Origin: Lachnospiraceae bacterium
GTDB lineage: Bacteria; Bacillota; Clostridia; Lachnospirales; Lachnospiraceae
DNA length: 56,449 nucleotides
Assembly (NCBI GenBank): GCA_016282915.1
Contig: JAEELW010000012.1
Span: 1-56,449 of the forward strand
Direction of reading: 5' to 3'
The notes below the pieces were generated by a model. That model ran no database searches and was not told the origin of the DNA. It saw only the letters and a program-made list of their open reading frames with translations. The translations under genes and the position numbers were made by a program. Below are positions 17,622-26,404 of this stretch, in pieces (positions within the stretch are counted from its first letter, which is position 1; each line of letters opens with the position of its first letter).

Positions 17622-19553
17622 ATGGCAGAGGAAACAGTACAGGGACAACATTATGGCGCGGAAAACATCGTAGTGCTCGAGGGACTGGAGGCTGTGCGCG
17701 TTCGTCCCGGGATGTATATCGGCAGCGTATCAACCAAGGGCCTGAACCATCTGGTCTATGAGATCGTCGATAATTCGGTGGATGAACATCTGGCAGGACA
17801 ATGCGACCGTATCCGCGTGACTTTGGAGAAAGACGGCAGCGCTACGGTAGAGGATAACGGCCGCGGCATGCCGGTGGAGATGCATGCAAAAGGCGTGAGT
17901 GCCGAGCGTCTGGTATTTACCACGCTGCATGCCGGCGGTAAGTTTGACGACAGCGCCTACAAGACCAGCGGCGGTCTTCACGGTGTGGGCAGCTCGGTAG
18001 TAAATGCGCTTTCCAGCCACCTGAAGGTGACGATCAAGCGTAACGGGCATATTTACGAGGATGAATATGAACGCGGCGAGCCGGTCATAAAGCTGAAGGA
18101 CGGCCTTCTGCCCGAAAAAGGAAATACCAGAGAGACCGGGACCAAGGTGAATTTCACGCCGGATGATACGATCTTTGAAAAGACCCGGTTCAAGGCCGAG
18201 GATATCAAGTCGCGCCTGCATGAGACGGCGTATCTGAATCCGGCGCTCACGATCATCTTCAGGGATCTGCGCGGTGAGGAGCCGGAAGAAGAGACCTTCC
18301 ACGAGCCGGAAGGCATACGCGGCTTTGTGGCGGCGCTCAATAAGGGAAAAGAGCCGATCCATGATGTGGTCTACTTCAAGGGAGAGGCCGAGGATGTGGA
18401 AGTGGAAGCGGCTTTCCAGTATGTGAACGAGTTTCACGAGATCGTGCTGGGCTTCTGCAACAACATCTACAATGCCGAGGGCGGAACCCATATCACGGGC
18501 TTTAAGACGCAGTTTACGACCGTGATCAACAGCTATGCGAGACAGCTGGGCGTTCTGAAGGAGAAAGATACGAATTTTACCGGGCCCGATGTGCGTAACG
18601 GCATGACGGCGGTGATCTCGATCAAGCACAGGGATCCCCGTTTTGAAGGGCAGACCAAGACCAAGCTGGACAACCAGGATGCGGCCAGGGCCGTGGGCAA
18701 GGTCTGCGGAGACGAATGCGTCCATTATTTCGACCGTAACCTTGAGGTGCTGAAAGCCGTGATCGGCTGCGCCGAAAAGGCGGCGAAGATCCGGAAGACC
18801 GAGGAAAAAGCCAAGACCAACCTTCTGAGCAAGCAGAAGTATTCCTTTGATTCCAACGGAAAGCTAGCAAACTGCGGATCGCGCGATGCTTCCAAATGCG
18901 AGATCTTCATCGTTGAGGGTGATTCCGCCGGCGGCAGCGCCAAGACCGCGCGTAACCGAGAGTTCCAGGCGATCCTTCCGATCCGCGGCAAGACGCTGAA
19001 CGTGGAAAAGGCTTCGATCGACAAGATCCTGGCCAATGCCGAGATCAAGACCATGATCAACGCCTTCGGCTGCGGTTTTTCCGAGGGCTACGGCAACGAT
19101 TTCGATATCACGAAGCTCCGTTACGACAAGATCATCATCATGGCCGATGCGGATGTGGACGGCGCACATATCTGTACGCTGCTTTTAACGCTCTTTTACC
19201 GTTTCATGCCCGAACTGATCCAGGAAGGGCATGTCTATATCGCGATGCCTCCGCTGTACAAGGCGGTGCCTTCCCGCGGGAAAGAAGAGTATCTTTACGA
19301 CGATGCGGCACTGGCGAAATACCGCAAGACGCATAAGGGCTTTACGCTCCAGCGCTACAAGGGTCTGGGCGAGATGGATCCGGAGCAGCTCTGGGAGACC
19401 ACGCTGGATCCCGAGCGCAGGATGCTGAAGCGCGTGGATATCGAGGATCCCATCCTGGCCAGCGATACCACGGAACTGCTGATGGGAAGCGATGTGGCAC
19501 CCCGCCGGAGCTTTATCCATGAAAATGCAACGGAAGCCATGCTGGACTTCTGA
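17622..19553 (+). CDS. gyrB: Type IIA DNA topoisomerase subunit B (gyrase-like)
   Basis: 643 residues from the ATG at 17622, which has GAGGAG just upstream; an in-frame ATG at 17559 would add 21 atypical residues. The GHKL ATPase motifs are present (EIVDNSVDE, DNGRGMP, GGLHGVGSSVVNALS), then the QTKTKLDNQ loop, the TOPRIM motif IVEGDSAGGSAK, the metal-binding DADVDGAH and the C-terminal YKGLGEMD. QTKTKL is the GyrB form (ParE usually has QTKGKL), so GyrB is preferred; however, no A subunit is adjacent and KLDNQDA is divergent, so a second GyrB/ParE-type paralogue remains possible. Supercoils or decatenates DNA with its A partner. A long hairpin follows the gene. Confidence 0.9.
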   Translation: MAEETVQGQHYGAENIVVLEGLEAVRVRPGMYIGSVSTKGLNHLVYEIVDNSVDEHLAGQCDRIRVTLEKDGSATVEDNGRGMPVEMHAKGVSAERLVFTTLHAGGKFDDSAYKTSGGLHGVGSSVVNALSSHLKVTIKRNGHIYEDEYERGEPVIKLKDGLLPEKGNTRETGTKVNFTPDDTIFEKTRFKAEDIKSRLHETAYLNPALTIIFRDLRGEEPEEETFHEPEGIRGFVAALNKGKEPIHDVVYFKGEAEDVEVEAAFQYVNEFHEIVLGFCNNIYNAEGGTHITGFKTQFTTVINSYARQLGVLKEKDTNFTGPDVRNGMTAVISIKHRDPRFEGQTKTKLDNQDAARAVGKVCGDECVHYFDRNLEVLKAVIGCAEKAAKIRKTEEKAKTNLLSKQKYSFDSNGKLANCGSRDASKCEIFIVEGDSAGGSAKTARNREFQAILPIRGKTLNVEKASIDKILANAEIKTMINAFGCGFSEGYGNDFDITKLRYDKIIIMADADVDGAHICTLLLTLFYRFMPELIQEGHVYIAMPPLYKAVPSRGKEEYLYDDAALAKYRKTHKGFTLQRYKGLGEMDPEQLWETTLDPERRMLKRVDIEDPILASDTTELLMGSDVAPRRSFIHENATEAMLDF

Positions 19554-19560
19554 TACAACA

Positions 19561-19619
19561 GGGTTTGTAACTCATGAGCCGAACATGCCTGCATGATTCG
19601 GCTCATGAGCTGCAAACCC
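19561..19619 (+). other. Long perfect hairpin downstream of the topoisomerase gene
   Basis: A 7-bp outer stem (19561-19567 with 19613-19619), a 3/3 internal loop and a perfect 13-bp inner stem (19571-19583 with 19597-19609) around a 13-base loop. No T-run follows, so it is not a standard intrinsic terminator on this strand; it may protect the 3' end of the mRNA or be a dispersed palindrome. Confidence 0.7.
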
Positions 19620-19678
19620 GCAAGATCATGAACAAGTAGCGGAATTCCTGTTTTATGGCATTCCAGCGGATTGTGAAT

Positions 19679-19716
19679 GATCTTAAGATCGCGGGAGTGC
19701 GCAGCACGGAGCGATC
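19679..19716 (+). other. Palindromes upstream of the methionine-gamma-lyase gene
   Basis: GATCTTAAGATC (19679-19690) is a perfect 12-base palindrome. GATCGC (19688-19693) and GCGATC (19711-19716) form a further short stem. They lie 34-71 bases before the next start codon and could be operator or leader structure; no function can be assigned. Apart from this and the hairpin upstream, the 196-base gap 19554-19749 shows nothing recognisable. Confidence 0.4.
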
Positions 19717-19749
19717 TGTATCAGAAAAAATTTTTAAAGGAAATATACC

Positions 19750-21033
19750 ATGACCGAACGTATAGAAGCATATAAGAATATGGGCCTGGATCCCGAAGTG
19801 ATCGAGCTTGGGGAAAGGGTACGGAAGGATATCGCTGAACGCTTTGCGGCGATCGATGAGATCGCGGAGCTGAACCAGCTGAAGGTCCTTCGGGCGATGC
19901 AGGAGCACAAGGTGAGCGAAGCCTGCCTTCTGGGCACCAGCGGATACGGCTACAACGATCTGGGCAGGGATACCCTGGAAGCGGTCTATGCGGAGATCTT
20001 TAAGACCGAAGATGCGCTGGTACGTCCCCAGATCACCTGCGGTACGCATGCGCTGGCGATCGCACTCATGGGAAATCTCCGGCCGGGGGATGAGCTGTTA
20101 AGTCCCGTGGGAAAGCCTTATGATACGCTCGAGGAAGTGATCGGCATAAGGGATGAAGGCGACGGGCATCAGAGCGGTTCCCTGAAGGAATACGGGGTGA
20201 GCTACCGCCAGGTAGAGCTCTTGAAGGACGGGAGCTTTGACTATCCCGCGATAAAGGAAGCCGTGAACGAACGTACCCGTGTGGTGACGATACAGCGTTC
20301 AAAGGGCTATCAGACGAGGCCGTCCTTTTCGGTGGAACAGATCGGGCAGCTGATCCGTTTCCTGCGCGGGATCAAAGAAGACCTGTGCATCATGGTCGAT
20401 AACTGCTACGGGGAATTCGTGCAGACCAGAGAGCCGTCGGAAGTGGGGGCGGATATGGTGGTGGGATCCTTGATCAAAAACCCCGGCGGTGGGCTCTGCC
20501 CCTGCGGCGGCTATATCGCCGGTACAAAGAGATGCGTTGAAAACGCTGCAAAGCGTCTTACTTCTCCGGGACTCGGAAAGGAAGTGGGAGCTTCGCTGGC
20601 CGTGCTGCCTTCCTTTTACCAGGGACTCTTTCTGGCACCGGTAGTCACGGCGTCGGCCTTAAAGACCGCGATATTTGCGGCGAATATCTATGAGCGTCTG
20701 GGTTATCCGGTATTGCCGGACGGAAAAGAGGAGCGTTACGACATCATTCAGTCTGTTACCCTCGGAGCGCCCGAAAAGCTGATCGCCTTCTGTGAGGGGA
20801 TACAGTCGGCGGCACCGGTGGATTCGCACCTCATGCCGGAACCCTGGCCCATGCCCGGCTATGACGCCGATGTGATCATGGCGGCCGGAGCTTTTGTTTC
20901 CGGTTCTTCCATCGAGCTGTCCGCGGACGGACCGCTGAAAGAGCCCTATGCAGTCTATTTTCAGGGCGGTTTAAGCTTTTATCACGGCGCTTACGGCATA
21001 CTTAAGAGCGTACAGGCATTGAAAGATCTGTAG
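19750..21033 (+). CDS. PLP-dependent methionine gamma-lyase family protein
   Basis: 427 residues, the usual length of the Met_gamma_lyase (formerly 'aluminium resistance') family of fold-type-I PLP enzymes in Firmicutes. Recognised from GTSGYGYNDLGRDTLE, the conserved Thr-His segment TCGTHAL, MVDNCYGEFVQ (PLP Asp), and SLIKNPGGGLCPCGGY with the probable Schiff-base Lys243. It probably cleaves C-S bonds of sulfur amino acids in the cytoplasm; the substrate is not determined by sequence. Ribosome site AAAGGAAA. Its last codons contain the -35 element of the mreB promoter. Confidence 0.88.
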   Translation: MTERIEAYKNMGLDPEVIELGERVRKDIAERFAAIDEIAELNQLKVLRAMQEHKVSEACLLGTSGYGYNDLGRDTLEAVYAEIFKTEDALVRPQITCGTHALAIALMGNLRPGDELLSPVGKPYDTLEEVIGIRDEGDGHQSGSLKEYGVSYRQVELLKDGSFDYPAIKEAVNERTRVVTIQRSKGYQTRPSFSVEQIGQLIRFLRGIKEDLCIMVDNCYGEFVQTREPSEVGADMVVGSLIKNPGGGLCPCGGYIAGTKRCVENAAKRLTSPGLGKEVGASLAVLPSFYQGLFLAPVVTASALKTAIFAANIYERLGYPVLPDGKEERYDIIQSVTLGAPEKLIAFCEGIQSAAPVDSHLMPEPWPMPGYDADVIMAAGAFVSGSSIELSADGPLKEPYAVYFQGGLSFYHGAYGILKSVQALKDL

Positions 21034-21047
21034 ATCTGTGCTATAAT
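21019..21047 (+). promoter_or_regulatory. Strong mreB operon promoter (TTGAAA, 17 bp, TGc-TATAAT)
   Basis: -35 TTGAAA (21019-21024), 17-base spacer, perfect -10 TATAAT (21042-21047) with an extended TG at 21039-21040. The -35 lies inside the end of the upstream gene. Initiation is predicted near 21054, about 27 bases before the TTG start. Confidence 0.82.
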
Positions 21048-21080
21048 CTTTGCGGAAAATTTGCCTGGGAGGAATAACCC

Positions 21081-22088
21081 TTGAATGTAAATGCTTTCGG
21101 GATCGATCTGGGATCCAGTAATATAAAGATCTATAACGGCAACGATGATGTCTATTTCATGGAAAAGAACATGATCGCCATCGAGGGGAGAGATACGCTC
21201 TTTGCCTATGGCGATTCTGCCTTTGATATGTATGAAAAAGCACCGGACAATATTCAGGTCTCCTATCCGGTGGTCAACGGCGTGATCGCGGATATCCGCA
21301 ATATGAACACGCTCATCCGTTATTTCATCAGCGACCTTTCCAGAGGGAACATCCGCCCCTCCGATTTTTACATCGCGGTCCCGACGGATGTGACCGAGGT
21401 GGAACGGCGCGCTTTTTATGACCTGGTCAAAGACAGTAACGTAAAGGCGAGACGTATCCTTATCGTGGAAAAGGCGGTTGCCGACGGGCTCGGTATGGAT
21501 ATCGACGTAAAGACTTCCCAGGGCGTGCTTGTTGTGGATGTGGGTTATGATACCACGGAAGTATCCCTGCTCTCGCTGGGAGGCATCGTTTTAAGCCGGC
21601 TCATCAAAGTGGGCGGCATGAAATTTGACGAAGCCATAAAGGCCGCGGTGCGCAGGGAGTACAGCCTGGTGATCGGTTCCAAGACCGCGGAGAAGCTCAA
21701 GATCGCCATGCCTGATGTGGAAGAGATGAACAGGAACGCGGTGGTTTACGGCCGCGATATCGTGATGGGACTGCCCGTGGAGAAGGAGATCTCGACAGAG
21801 CTGGTCTATGAGTCCCTGCAGGAACATTTCGGCACGATCATCGACAATATCCGTCAGATCCTCGAGCGTACGCCGCCCGAGTTGAGTGCGGATATCTACA
21901 GGAACGGAATTTATCTGACCGGCGGCGGCAGCCTGGTCGGTCATCTGGCAGAGAATATATGCGCAGCCACAGGGCTGAACGTCAATATGGATGAGGAACC
22001 CATCGCGACCGTTGTGAAGGGGCTTTATACCATCATGCGCGAGCCGCACTTTGCTTCTCTTGCAAGCCAGATCGAAAATGCAAAATAA
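21081..22088 (+). CDS. mreB: Rod shape-determining protein MreB/Mbl
   Basis: 335 residues of bacterial actin: phosphate-1 loop FGIDLGSSNIKI at the N-terminus, YPVVNGVI, VVDVGYDTTEVS (phosphate 2) and LTGGGSLV (adenosine). The start is a TTG at 21081: GGGAGG lies 8 bases upstream at the ideal distance and no in-frame ATG is nearby. It polymerises under the membrane and directs lateral wall synthesis with the products of the next four genes. First gene of a tight operon with its own strong promoter. Confidence 0.93.
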   Translation: MNVNAFGIDLGSSNIKIYNGNDDVYFMEKNMIAIEGRDTLFAYGDSAFDMYEKAPDNIQVSYPVVNGVIADIRNMNTLIRYFISDLSRGNIRPSDFYIAVPTDVTEVERRAFYDLVKDSNVKARRILIVEKAVADGLGMDIDVKTSQGVLVVDVGYDTTEVSLLSLGGIVLSRLIKVGGMKFDEAIKAAVRREYSLVIGSKTAEKLKIAMPDVEEMNRNAVVYGRDIVMGLPVEKEISTELVYESLQEHFGTIIDNIRQILERTPPELSADIYRNGIYLTGGGSLVGHLAENICAATGLNVNMDEEPIATVVKGLYTIMREPHFASLASQIENAK

Positions 22089-22094
22089 AGAAAA

Positions 22095-22964
22095 ATGAGT
22101 CCCGTAGTAAGAAAAAAAGCAGAACGGAAGAAGCTTCCGGCGAAATATCTGCTTCTGATCCTTACGGTAGTCTGTGTCGGGATGATGATCCTTACGTTTA
22201 CCGGCGGAAGCGATAATATGGCAGCCCAGGACGGCGCCGGCTTTGTTGTGGTCCCTTTTCAGAAGGGCATCAGCAAAGTGGGTGCTGCTTTTGTTGCGCT
22301 GTCGGAAGAACGTAAGTCGATGGAGGAACTCCGTGAGGAGAACAGGGAGCTGCAGGAGCAGATCGATGAACTCGAACGCGAAAACGCCCAGCTGATGCAG
22401 GATCATTACGAGCTGAGCAGCCTCAGGGAACTGTACGAGCTGGATACGGATTATTCCGAATACGAAAAGACCGGGGCGCACATCATCGCAGCCGGAAACG
22501 GCGACCGTTTCAACAGCCTGATCCTGGATAAGGGTCGGGACGACGGTCTGGAGACCGGGATGAACGTCATCGCAGGCGCGGGTCTCGTGGGCATCATCGT
22601 TGAATGCGGGAAGAACTGGTCGCGGGTCAATACCATTATTTCCGATGCTTCCAAGGTAAGCGCGTCCGTTCTGCATTCCCAGGATCATATGATCGTTTCC
22701 GGCGATATGGAGATGATACGCCAGGGGCTGATCACATTTTCGCAGCTTTCCGATAAGGATCATCAGGTGCAGATCGGTGACAAGGTCGTCACTTCGCAGA
22801 TCAGCGACCGTTATCTGCCGGGGATCCTGATCGGCAATATCGCAAGTATCGATACCGATTCCAATCAGCTGACCATGTCCGGACAGATCCGCCCGGTGGT
22901 GGATTTTGAGCATCTGTCCGATGTGCTGGTGATCAAGAAGAAAAAGGTGGCGTTGGAAGACTGA
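22095..22964 (+). CDS. mreC: Rod shape-determining protein MreC
   Basis: 289 residues: basic cytoplasmic start, one membrane helix (about 18-37), a coiled coil rich in Glu/Leu (about 70-110), then the extracytoplasmic beta-barrel domain with LDKGRDDGLETGMNV and VSRVN-type strands. It links MreB inside to the PBP outside. It starts 6 bases after mreB with only a weak ribosome site and overlaps mreD by one base (TGATG), suggesting translational coupling. Confidence 0.93.
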   Translation: MSPVVRKKAERKKLPAKYLLLILTVVCVGMMILTFTGGSDNMAAQDGAGFVVVPFQKGISKVGAAFVALSEERKSMEELREENRELQEQIDELERENAQLMQDHYELSSLRELYELDTDYSEYEKTGAHIIAAGNGDRFNSLILDKGRDDGLETGMNVIAGAGLVGIIVECGKNWSRVNTIISDASKVSASVLHSQDHMIVSGDMEMIRQGLITFSQLSDKDHQVQIGDKVVTSQISDRYLPGILIGNIASIDTDSNQLTMSGQIRPVVDFEHLSDVLVIKKKKVALED

Positions 22965-23530
22965 TGAGAAAGCTCATAACCGGCATTCCTGCCGTTTTCT
23001 TTTTATTTCTGATACAGAGCAGCGTATTACGGGGACTGGCCTTAAGCGGTGCCGTTCCCAATCTGCTGCTGATCCTCTGCTGTTCCTATGCCTACATGCG
23101 CGGTCAGCGCAGCGGGATCTGGATCGGCTTCTTCAGCGGACTGCTCCTGGATATCTTTCTGATGGACGGGCTGGGGACCTATGCGATGCTGTATCTCTAT
23201 ATCGGTTTTCTGGCGGGACTTACCCATCCCCTGTATGAGGCGAGGGGCTTTAAACTTCCTCTGCTCTGCGTATTTGTCGGGGATATCGCGCTTTCTCTTG
23301 TGCAGTATCTGATCTTTTATGTATTAAGAGGCGATTTTCGTTTTGGTGTATATCTTACCGGGCGGCTGCTGCCGGAACTTCTGGCAACGATGCTCGCTTC
23401 GGTCGCTGTCTATCCCCTGCTTTTGTGGATCGAGGAACGCTTTGTCAATATCGAAGCGGACGAGAAAAAGAAGCAGGCTGAGTACGATATGGCGGCGCTG
23501 GCCGAATCCGGCGAGCGCAGGGAGGATTAA
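22964..23530 (+). CDS. mreD: Rod shape-determining protein MreD
   Basis: 188 residues, nearly all hydrophobic, with five to six membrane helices and the MreD-typical GIWIGFFSGLLLDIF block. Integral membrane member of the elongasome. Coupled to mreC by a one-base overlap and followed without a gap by mrdA. Confidence 0.9.
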   Translation: MRKLITGIPAVFFLFLIQSSVLRGLALSGAVPNLLLILCCSYAYMRGQRSGIWIGFFSGLLLDIFLMDGLGTYAMLYLYIGFLAGLTHPLYEARGFKLPLLCVFVGDIALSLVQYLIFYVLRGDFRFGVYLTGRLLPELLATMLASVAVYPLLLWIEERFVNIEADEKKKQAEYDMAALAESGERRED

Positions 23531-26404
23531 ATGCTTCTGGAAGAACTGCGTGAAAAAGCAAGGGCGTTTCTCCGTTCCCGTTATCTTCTGCCGTTTCTGA
23601 GCCTGATCATTGTCGCGGTGATACTGATCGGGAGTGTTTTTCGCCTGCAGATCGTCCATGGCAGCGAATATATGGACAATTTCACGCTCAAAGCCCAGAA
23701 GGAGCTGCGCCTGAGCGGGGCAAGAGGTAATATCTATGACCGGAACGGCGTGCTGCTGGCCTATAATGAGCTGGCTTATTCCGTGACCATCACCGATACG
23801 ATCGAATCGGGCAACGGAAAGAACGAACAGCTCAATTCCATCATCATCAACATGATACGGATGATCGAAAAGAACGGGGATGAAGTGCTCTCCGATTTCG
23901 GGATCTATCTCGATGAGGGGGATAATTACTGTTTCAGTCTGTCCGGCAGCCAGCATCTGCGTTTCCTTGCGGATATCTACGGACGTGCCAAAACCGATGA
24001 CCTTCTGTATGCGGAGCGCAGCGCGAATCCGGATGAGGTGATGGAATACCTCTGCAGCAGTAAAAAGTTCGGGATCGGAAGCTATGCCCACGACGAGAAT
24101 GACCGGACCGGTACTTTCTTTCCGATGATGGGTTACAGCAAGGCGGAGCTTTTAAAGATCGCTATCGTAAGATATCAGCTGAGTCTCAATTCTTTCCAGA
24201 AATATATCGCGACCACCGTGGCAGCCGACGTGTCCGATCAGACGGTAGCGGTGATCATGGAGAACAGCGACAGCCTTCAGGGCGTGAACATCGTGGAGGA
24301 TACCGTGCGGCGCTATAACGATCCCGTGTATTTTTCCCAGGTGCTCGGCTATACGGGAAGGATCTCGCCGGAGGAATTTGAAAGCTATTCGGCGCTGAGC
24401 GATAATTATGACAATACGGATTATGTGGGAAAGACCGGGATCGAGCAGTCGATGGAGCAGGAGCTGCAGGGAAAGAAGGGCAGCGAGACCGTCTATGTGG
24501 ACAATCTGGGGCGTATCATCGAAAGCGTCAATGTCACGCTCCCGATGGCCGGGAACGATATCTACCTGACCCTGGATGCCGATATGCAGATCGCGATGTA
24601 CAAGATCCTCGAGCAGAAGATCGCAGGTATCCTGCTCAAGCATATCGTAAATGAAAAGGAAATAGAACAGGAAGGCCGTAATCCCAAGATACCGATCTAC
24701 GATGTCTATAACGCGATGTACAGCAATAATGTCATCGATATCGCACGCATGGGGGGACCATATGCCGGAGAAACGGAGAGGGCCGTATATGCAGCGTTTG
24801 AGGCCAAGCTGAACGAAGCGCTTGCACGGATCCGCGAGGAGATGCTGAGCGGAAATACGCCCTATGAGCGCCTGCCAAGAGAGATGCAGGATTATGAGAG
24901 CTTTATCGTCAATATGCTCTTAAGTGAAAACTATGGTGTCCTCGTTTCAGGCGCCATCGATACGACGGACAAGACCTATATGGATTTCCGCGTGGAAGAG
25001 ACGATCAGCATCAGGGAATTCCTGCTTTACTGCATCTCGCAGCAGTGGGTGGATCCGGACAAGCTGAACCTCGATTCGCAGTATGCGGATTCCGACGAGA
25101 TTTACCGCGCGCTGGTGGAATATGTGGTCTCCCGGCTTCAGAGCAACACGGAATTCAACAAAAAAATGTTTAAATATATGCTCCTGCAGGACAGGATCAA
25201 CGGAAGACAGACCTGTCTGGTGCTCTGGGAGCAGGACGCGGTACAGATGGATGCGGACCGGGTGAAGGCACTGAAAGCGGGAAGCATATCGGCTTACGAT
25301 TTTACAGTGGACCTGATCAAAAAGCTTTATCTGACGCCGGCACAGCTGGGGCTGGAGCCCTGTTCCGGTTCGGTGGTGGTGACGGATCCGAACACGGCCG
25401 AAGTGCTCGCACTGGTATCGTATCCGGGCTACGACAATAACCGCCTGGCAAACCGCGCCGACTCCGCCTATCTGGCGAGGCTGACCGCCGATCATTCCAA
25501 ACCTCTGTGGAACAACGCCACGCAGCAGCGTACGGCGCCCGGTTCCACCTTCAAGATGGCGATGAGCATAGCCGGGATCGAAGAGGGCGTGATCAATCTG
25601 AATTCGACCATACAGTGTACCGGCTACTTTAACAAGCTGAAGGATATCGTTCACCAGTGCTGGATCGCGAGCCAGGGCGGCGCTCACGGCAATCTGAACG
25701 TGGAAGGGGCGATCGCCAATTCCTGCAACTGCTTTTTCTATGAAGTGGGCTACCGGCTGGCCAATGACGGTACGAGCTACAATGATCCCGTGGGTATAGA
25801 CAAGATCAGGACCTATGCGGATCTGTTCGGGCTGGGAAGCAGGACCGGCGTGGAGATCGCCGAATCGGAGCCGCAGATCTCGGACCGTTACCCCGTGCCT
25901 TCCGCCATCGGTCAGGGTACCCACAACTTTACGACCGTCGGGCTGGCGCGTTATGTTTCCGCCATTGCCAACCGCGGGACCGTGTACGAACTGAGCCTGA
26001 TCCGTGAGATCCGCAACAGTGCGGACGCGAGCGAATACTACTATACCCCGAAAAAGCGCAATTATGTGGCGCTGGACGACAGCGTCTGGAATACGATACA
26101 CAAGGGCATGCGCCGCGTGGTCGAGGACAAGCGTTATTTCAATATCGAGGGCCTGAACGCGGCCGGCAAGACCGGAACAGCCCAGGAAGCAAAAAATAAA
26201 CCGAGCCATGCGCTCTTTGTGGGCTTTGCGCCCTTGGATGCTCCGAAGGTCGCCATCGCGGTCCGTATCGCAAACGGTTATTCTTCGGATTTTGCGGCGC
26301 AGGTCGCCTGTGAGTGCCTGCATTATTACTTTATCCCCGAGGATGCGGATACTCTGCTCACGGGAGAGGCGTCGGATGCGACAGCGGTATCGGGAGGAGA
26401 CTGA
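23531..26404 (+). CDS. mrdA: Penicillin-binding protein 2 (elongasome transpeptidase)
   Basis: 957 residues: an N-terminal membrane helix (about 20-40), a PBP dimerisation/pedestal domain starting with RGNIYDRNG, and a C-terminal transpeptidase domain. Catalytic motifs are intact: S672-TFK, S731-C-N733 and K880-TG. It is longer than the usual 600-700 residues because of a large, mostly polar insertion of about 250 residues between the dimerisation and transpeptidase parts (roughly residues 370-600); long PBP2 forms of this kind occur in Clostridia. Cross-links peptidoglycan during elongation, partnered with RodA, whose start codon overlaps its stop. Confidence 0.92.
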   Translation: MLLEELREKARAFLRSRYLLPFLSLIIVAVILIGSVFRLQIVHGSEYMDNFTLKAQKELRLSGARGNIYDRNGVLLAYNELAYSVTITDTIESGNGKNEQLNSIIINMIRMIEKNGDEVLSDFGIYLDEGDNYCFSLSGSQHLRFLADIYGRAKTDDLLYAERSANPDEVMEYLCSSKKFGIGSYAHDENDRTGTFFPMMGYSKAELLKIAIVRYQLSLNSFQKYIATTVAADVSDQTVAVIMENSDSLQGVNIVEDTVRRYNDPVYFSQVLGYTGRISPEEFESYSALSDNYDNTDYVGKTGIEQSMEQELQGKKGSETVYVDNLGRIIESVNVTLPMAGNDIYLTLDADMQIAMYKILEQKIAGILLKHIVNEKEIEQEGRNPKIPIYDVYNAMYSNNVIDIARMGGPYAGETERAVYAAFEAKLNEALARIREEMLSGNTPYERLPREMQDYESFIVNMLLSENYGVLVSGAIDTTDKTYMDFRVEETISIREFLLYCISQQWVDPDKLNLDSQYADSDEIYRALVEYVVSRLQSNTEFNKKMFKYMLLQDRINGRQTCLVLWEQDAVQMDADRVKALKAGSISAYDFTVDLIKKLYLTPAQLGLEPCSGSVVVTDPNTAEVLALVSYPGYDNNRLANRADSAYLARLTADHSKPLWNNATQQRTAPGSTFKMAMSIAGIEEGVINLNSTIQCTGYFNKLKDIVHQCWIASQGGAHGNLNVEGAIANSCNCFFYEVGYRLANDGTSYNDPVGIDKIRTYADLFGLGSRTGVEIAESEPQISDRYPVPSAIGQGTHNFTTVGLARYVSAIANRGTVYELSLIREIRNSADASEYYYTPKKRNYVALDDSVWNTIHKGMRRVVEDKRYFNIEGLNAAGKTGTAQEAKNKPSHALFVGFAPLDAPKVAIAVRIANGYSSDFAAQVACECLHYYFIPEDADTLLTGEASDATAVSGGD

